64,000 bases of DNA, from assembly GCA_958450365.1 (NCBI GenBank), contig CAUEEP010000758.1, positions 757,565 through 821,564 of the forward strand, in the 5' to 3' direction. Below are positions 61,101 to 64,000 of the stretch, one piece after another (the stretch's first letter is position 1; each line of letters begins with the position of its first letter). Made by a program: the position numbers and the translations under genes. The notes under the pieces were generated by a model. That model ran no database searches and had not been told where the DNA came from. It saw only the letters and a program-made list of their open reading frames with translations. This DNA comes from Mesorhabditis belari. Lineage: Eukaryota; Nematoda; Chromadorea; Rhabditida; Rhabditidae.

Positions 61101-64000
61101 AATGGTTTGTGCTTTGTGCTTTGTGCTTTGTGCTCCTTTGACGTTGTGGAAAAATAGTGCCTAAAATTGACTTCAGAATCGCGACTGCTCATCGACGTGT
61201 CAACGAGCTTGTGTGCCGGCGTGTAATCGATACTCGACCACTCCGGGAATCTGCTCCACGCAATGCAACAATATTTGCTCTGGTTTGATGAATAATTCTT
61301 AGAAAACCCGATCTTTTACAGGCACTTGCTCATCAGCTCGACAAACAGCCGCCACCGCAGCTCCTCCCGTTCAATTCATTCCAAATCCAAGTGTCTCGAA
61401 TGGTTGTCAGTATGGATGTCAAAGCAAGTGTCAGGTATTCGATTTTCGAATGCTAAACGAATGAAATTTCTTCTTTCAGTCGGCTTGCGAATCGAAATCC
61501 CAGCCGGCTCCTCTTTGCCAGCGCACGTGTTCAAACGCTTGCTCGTTCTCGTGTTCACAACAAGCGATTGCCGCCTCGATGGCTCCAATCACAACCACAA
61601 GCGCTCCATTAACAACACCGTCAACGATACAGGTTTGGAAAAAAATAAAAATTATATTAGCTTACCGTAAATACATAATGACGGCGCGGAGTGTTGCGTA
61701 GTCTAGCTTTGAACGCGTTTTTCTCGACACTGGTTTATGATACAATGTTTGTTTAGGTATCAAAAAATAGCCCTGAATTTCAGCTACTTTTTGATACCTA
61801 AACGAACATTGTAGCATAAACCAGTGTCGAGAAAAACTCGGTTCAACGCCCGGGGGGGGGTTTAATAGTACTTAATAGTTCTATGAGTTTCTATGAGTAC
61901 TGGCCTCAAAGTCAGTACTGGCCTCAAAGTCAGTACTGGCCTCAAAGTCAGTACTGGCCTCAAAGTCAGTACTGGCCTCAAAGTCAGTACTGGCCTCAAA
62001 GTCAGTACTGGCCTCAAAGTCAGTACTGGCCTCAAAGTCAGTACTGGCCTCAAAGTCAGTACTGGCCTCAAAGTCAGTACTGGCCTCAAAGTCAGTACTG
62101 GCCTCAAAGTCAGTACTGGCCTCAAAGTCAGTACTGGCCTCAAAGTCAGTACTGGCCTCAAAGTCAGTACTGGCCTCAAAGTCAGTACTGGCCTCAAAGT
62201 CAGTACTGGCCTCAAAGTCAGTACTGGCCTCAAAGTCAGTACTGGCCTCAAAGTCAGTACTGGCCTCAAAGTCAGTACTGGCCTCAAAGTCAGTACTGGC
62301 CTCAAAGCAGTACTGGCCTCAAAGTCAGTACTGGCCTCAAAGCAGTACGGGCCTCAAAGTCAGTACGGGCCTCAAAGTCAGTACGGGCCTCAAAGTCAGT
62401 ACGGGCCTCAAAGTCAGTACGGGCCTCAAAGTCAGTACGGGCCTCAAAGTCAGTACGGGCCTCAAAGTCAGTACTAGCCAGTACTTTCTATACTCAAAGC
62501 CAGTATAGAAATCTACTTCTTAGATCGCTCTCGACATCCGCGATCCCTACTATGGAACAAATTGTCAAGAGCGTTGCGATCAGAATTGTCTCTCGATGTG
62601 CGTCTCGTTGGGAAATCGGGGAGCTGATTGTCAGCCCGCGTGTCAATCGACGTGCTCTGACTCGTGTTCACAAAGGTACTGTATTGGATACAAAAAAAGC
62701 TATGATGTTCTTACAGACCGGCACCCCCGGTGGCGCCAGCTAGCCCGCAAAGCTCTTGCACAGCGGTGTGCCAACCAGATTGCAAACCTGAGTGCATACA
62801 GGTGAGGTTTACAATAGTTATAATCAAATTCTTACAATAGCCTTAAAACCTTTTGCATACTTTACTTTGCTTTACAACTTTACGACCTTTATCCTACTGT
62901 AAGTTCTAGTTTTCCGTCTCTCTACAATAATAAGGCCAAAAATACTGTAAGATAGATTATAACTAACAAGGAAACGGTTGGAGCTCGTGGTGGAACCTCG
63001 ATATGCAATATAGAAAGTCTTGTAAAGCTTGGAAAGACGAATCGAATGATGTCCAAACTCCAAAATGAATCAAACCCTGACCCTTTACTTAGTAAACCTT
63101 TGCACTAACCACTAGACCGCAGCCAGTCCTTTGAAAACACCTTAAGACCATATAAAAGCTCTTCAGCCAGCTATGTTTACAATGCAGCTAGCTGTTCAGT
63201 CAGCTAGCTGTTTACAATGCTCATAAGCAGCTAATTTTTACATTATTCGACTCGTCTTTCCAAGATTTACAAGATTTTCTATTGGGTTGGTGGAAAAGTC
63301 CTTTCCGATTTTTTGGGAGAGTACCTTAAATTGGTCCAATTTTGGACGTTTTATAGTTCATTCTAAAGCTGAATTCAAGACGGATCGATTGGTAAAAACC
63401 GTTTTGAGATATCTCTTTTCTAAAAGTTTTTACAGCTATTTTAGTAAAGGGCGGCAGAGCCAAAAAAAAATGGCTGTTTTCACGTTTCGTTAGTTTTCCG
63501 TGCAGAAACCTAGGCTAAAAACATGTGTTTCGTGATCAGCGTCAAAAATGACCCCTAGACACGCATTTTCAGAATCTTAGCAAAAAATTTTTGAAAAATA
63601 TTGTCATTCGTGAGAGTCGAACCAGCGACCCTCAGATCAATAGCCTTTCCGCCACTTTTCGCGATTTTCCTTCGTTTTTCTTGTTTTTTTGTTGAAGAAT
63701 GTTGAAGAATGAAAAGAGATATCTCAAAACGGTTTTTACCAATCGATCCGTCTTGAATTCAGCTTTAGAATGAGCTTTAGAAAACGTCGAAAACTGGACC
63801 AGTTTAAGGTACTCTCCCAAAAAATCGGAAAGGACTTTTCCTCTAATCCAATATATTGCATATCGAGATTCCACCACAAGCTTCAATCGCTTTCTTCTAA
63901 AACTGTATTTCTTTAACAGTTGAATAATCTAAGTTTAAAGCCATCATATAATCCCTATTGCCGTACTAAATGCAACCCTTTTACAATCTTGCATCAGCTT
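55135..64000 (+). CDS. secreted C-triple-X repeat protein, runs off the right end
   Basis: Exons in phase: 55135-55197 (signal peptide, MRDRKRFFLVLLAIFSSIAV), 60934-61104, 61177-61282, 61322-61434, 61480-61632, 62524-62675, 62717-62801, possibly 63920-64000. At least 281 residues. The mature part carries the nematode C_tripleX pattern (Cys every fourth residue): CSSTCQRACVPAC, CQYGCQSKCQSAC, CQERCDQNCLSMC, CQPACQSTCSDSC, CTAVCQPDCKPEC, separated by Ser/Thr/Pro linkers such as ITTTSAPLTTPST. Many Gln follow Cys. It is an extracellular, disulphide-rich protein of unknown role. Exon 1 is 5.7 kb upstream, joined by phase and the signal peptide only. Intron 5 holds an MITE fragment and a 590-bp minisatellite. 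The 63920 piece (ending KPSYNPYCRTKCNPF) has an acceptor and is open, but is the weakest exon. Confidence 0.8.
55284..55420. repeat. local repeat R, copy 1
   Basis: AATTCGGACAAGAATACTG...TTTTACAGAACGTCGTAACG...AAAAAGCTTTAAATTGC. Copies at 55798-55960 and 56655-56830. Copies 1 and 2 flank the SINE-like sequence. Confidence 0.9.
55426..55797 (+). mobile_element. tRNA-derived SINE candidate
   Basis: A tRNA-like head (A box TGGCTGACTGGTTAAG, B box GGGTTCGAACCCC, then CACATGC) is followed by ~290 bases of non-tRNA body and a T9A7 tail. The body includes GCCACTCCTTCATCGTC and GGTAGCCCCAGTCGGTA. This head-body-tail order is that of a SINE. No simple target duplication is visible because repeat R lies on both sides. 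Confidence 0.55.
55798..55960. repeat. local repeat R, copy 2
   Basis: As copy 1, continuing into TTTTGTAAACTTTTCAAAAG and GAAATCATCTCTT, which copy 3 also has. Copy 1 is thus cut at the point where the SINE-like head begins. Confidence 0.9.
56180..56370. repeat. 14-bp minisatellite TTAGGAGAAAGTTG
   Basis: About 13 identical units; a short AGTTATTGTT array follows at 56515-56570. Confidence 0.97.
56655..56830. repeat. local repeat R, copy 3
   Basis: ATTCGGAAAAGAATACTG...ACAGAACATCGTAAAGC...CTTTTCAAAAGGAAATCATC, more diverged than copies 1 and 2. Confidence 0.85.
57001..57293. mobile_element. near-perfect foldback, ~128-bp arms
   Basis: Ends TATACCGTATTTCTTCG and complement. The arms are identical except for a CAATG/CAGCTCG bulge; the loop is ~35 bases (CTCAAAAATGCC...). 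Looks like a young TA-flanked foldback or MITE. In intron 1 of the C-triple-X gene. Confidence 0.9.
57294..59068. other. no gene seen
   Basis: CTTTCTTT microsatellite at 58076-58155 and a GGAAAA run at 58245-58280. No supported exon inside this intronic stretch. Confidence 0.4.
59069..59365. repeat. TTTTAAATCGTCTTAAAAGC minisatellite
   Basis: Units of AATCGTTTTAAATCGTC and TTAAAAGCATTTTCAATCG in irregular order. Confidence 0.95.
60055..60240. repeat. CCCCATACCTCAGAGGTA minisatellite
   Basis: Alternating ATACCTCAGAGGTA and ATACCTGGTA units. Both are partly palindromic (TACCTC...GAGGTA). Confidence 0.95.
60541..60710 (-). pseudogene. tRNA-like core whose 5' half is tandemly repeated
   Basis: Minus strand: B box AGTTCGAATCC, A-box-like GTGTAGGGGAGAGTG, and upstream three more copies of the A-box half (GATGGTGTAGGGGATAGTG plus AACGAACG, 60615-60705). 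The 3' half is present once. Confidence 0.6.
61663..61860. mobile_element. family B MITE, truncated copy
   Basis: TTACCGTAAATAC, TAATGACGGCGCGGAGTG and a clean core hairpin GGTATCAAAAAATAGCCC / CTACTTTTTGATACC. Ends in a G run where the next minisatellite region begins. In intron 5 of the C-triple-X gene. Confidence 0.85.
61885..62475. repeat. 18-bp minisatellite TACTGGCCTCAAAGTCAG
   Basis: About 32 units in two homogenised blocks: TACTGG units first, TACGGG units last, with two one-base-short units at the switch. Open frames across it are by-products. Confidence 0.98.
63060..63126 (-). pseudogene. tRNA-like core in a foldback loop
   Basis: Minus strand: A box TGCGGTCTAGTGGTTAGTGC, B-box-like GGGTTTGATTC. 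Degenerate T arm. Confidence 0.55.
63282..63851. mobile_element. mariner-type MITE, 570 bp, with a tRNA-like segment inside
   Basis: Inverted ends TTGGGTTGGTGGAAAAGTCC and TTGGATTAGAGGAAAAGTCC-type, ~130-bp arms down to CGTTTTGAGATATCTC, TA at 63280-81 and 63852-53. No transposase. Confidence 0.9.
63605..63660 (-). pseudogene. tRNA-like fragment inside the MITE
   Basis: Minus strand: B box GGTTCGACTCT preceded by GATCTGAGGGTCGC. The A-box side (AAGTGGCGGAAAGGC) is poor. Confidence 0.4.

Larger units (their letters stand above)
62975..63890. repeat. foldback with a tRNA-like loop, right arm split by a MITE
   Basis: Left arm 62975-63050 (GAGCTCGTGGTGGAACCTCG...GGAAAGACGAATCG) is complemented by 63245-63279 plus 63854-63890. 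The 63282-63851 MITE interrupts the right arm at a TA whose intact counterpart is at 63011-12. A tRNA-like core (63060-63126) lies in the loop. Confidence 0.85.

Noticed and set aside
61862..62477. Open frames of SQYWPQ, STGLKV and LRPVLT repeats
   Set aside because: 18-bp array inside an intron of the C-triple-X gene.

Overview
This window is nuclear DNA from a nematode, most likely a rhabditid (clade V-like) worm. The evidence is a split gene for the tubby protein TUB-1 with C. elegans-like exons, many GT...TTTCAG/TTTTTAG introns, nematode-type secreted Cys-rich genes, mariner/Tc1-type elements with TA target sites, and a short run of the nematode telomere unit TTAGGC. It is AT-rich, and only about 6% of it can be supported as coding.

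Genes from left to right: (1) an RNF220-middle-domain-like zinc-binding protein, 5' end not found (8.9-12.75 kb, +); (2) tub-1, complete in 14 exons (14.9-25.76 kb, +), whose first exon is duplicated and whose introns are packed with repeats; (3) an unrecognised secreted Cys-rich protein (26.2-30.95 kb, +); (4) a five-exon type I membrane protein with a small Ly6-like Cys-rich ectodomain (47.6 to 36.0 kb, -), with a 10-kb intron; (5) a small unrecognised gene or pseudogene (50.4-51.5 kb, +); (6) a secreted C-triple-X repeat protein (55.1 kb to beyond the right end, +). The genes share no obvious pathway. TUB-1 acts in ciliary trafficking; genes 3, 4 and 6 are secreted or surface proteins.

The rest is repeat. 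I see about 45 short-unit minisatellites, about 20 foldback or MITE-like elements in several families, thirteen degenerate tRNA-like sequences (none looks functional), and a nested transposon complex in tub-1 intron 4. That complex is a Tc1/maT-type relic holding a composite mariner-ended unit, which in turn holds a 1.29-kb maT-like (DD37D) element. A second copy of the composite lies 9 kb away in opposite orientation and shows the empty sites of later insertions.

The most interesting signals are mechanistic. Three repeat pairs in the window show the same sequence with and without an internal minisatellite, so array birth can be read directly. Two local duplications have a second copy carrying an inverted copy of itself, one of them making a perfect 29-bp hairpin at a tub-1 start codon. 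Several tRNA-like sequences lie in the loops of foldback elements, and many tRNA-like loci lie near a shared word around GATTCCGAAT. All calls were made by reading; no search or folding program was run.
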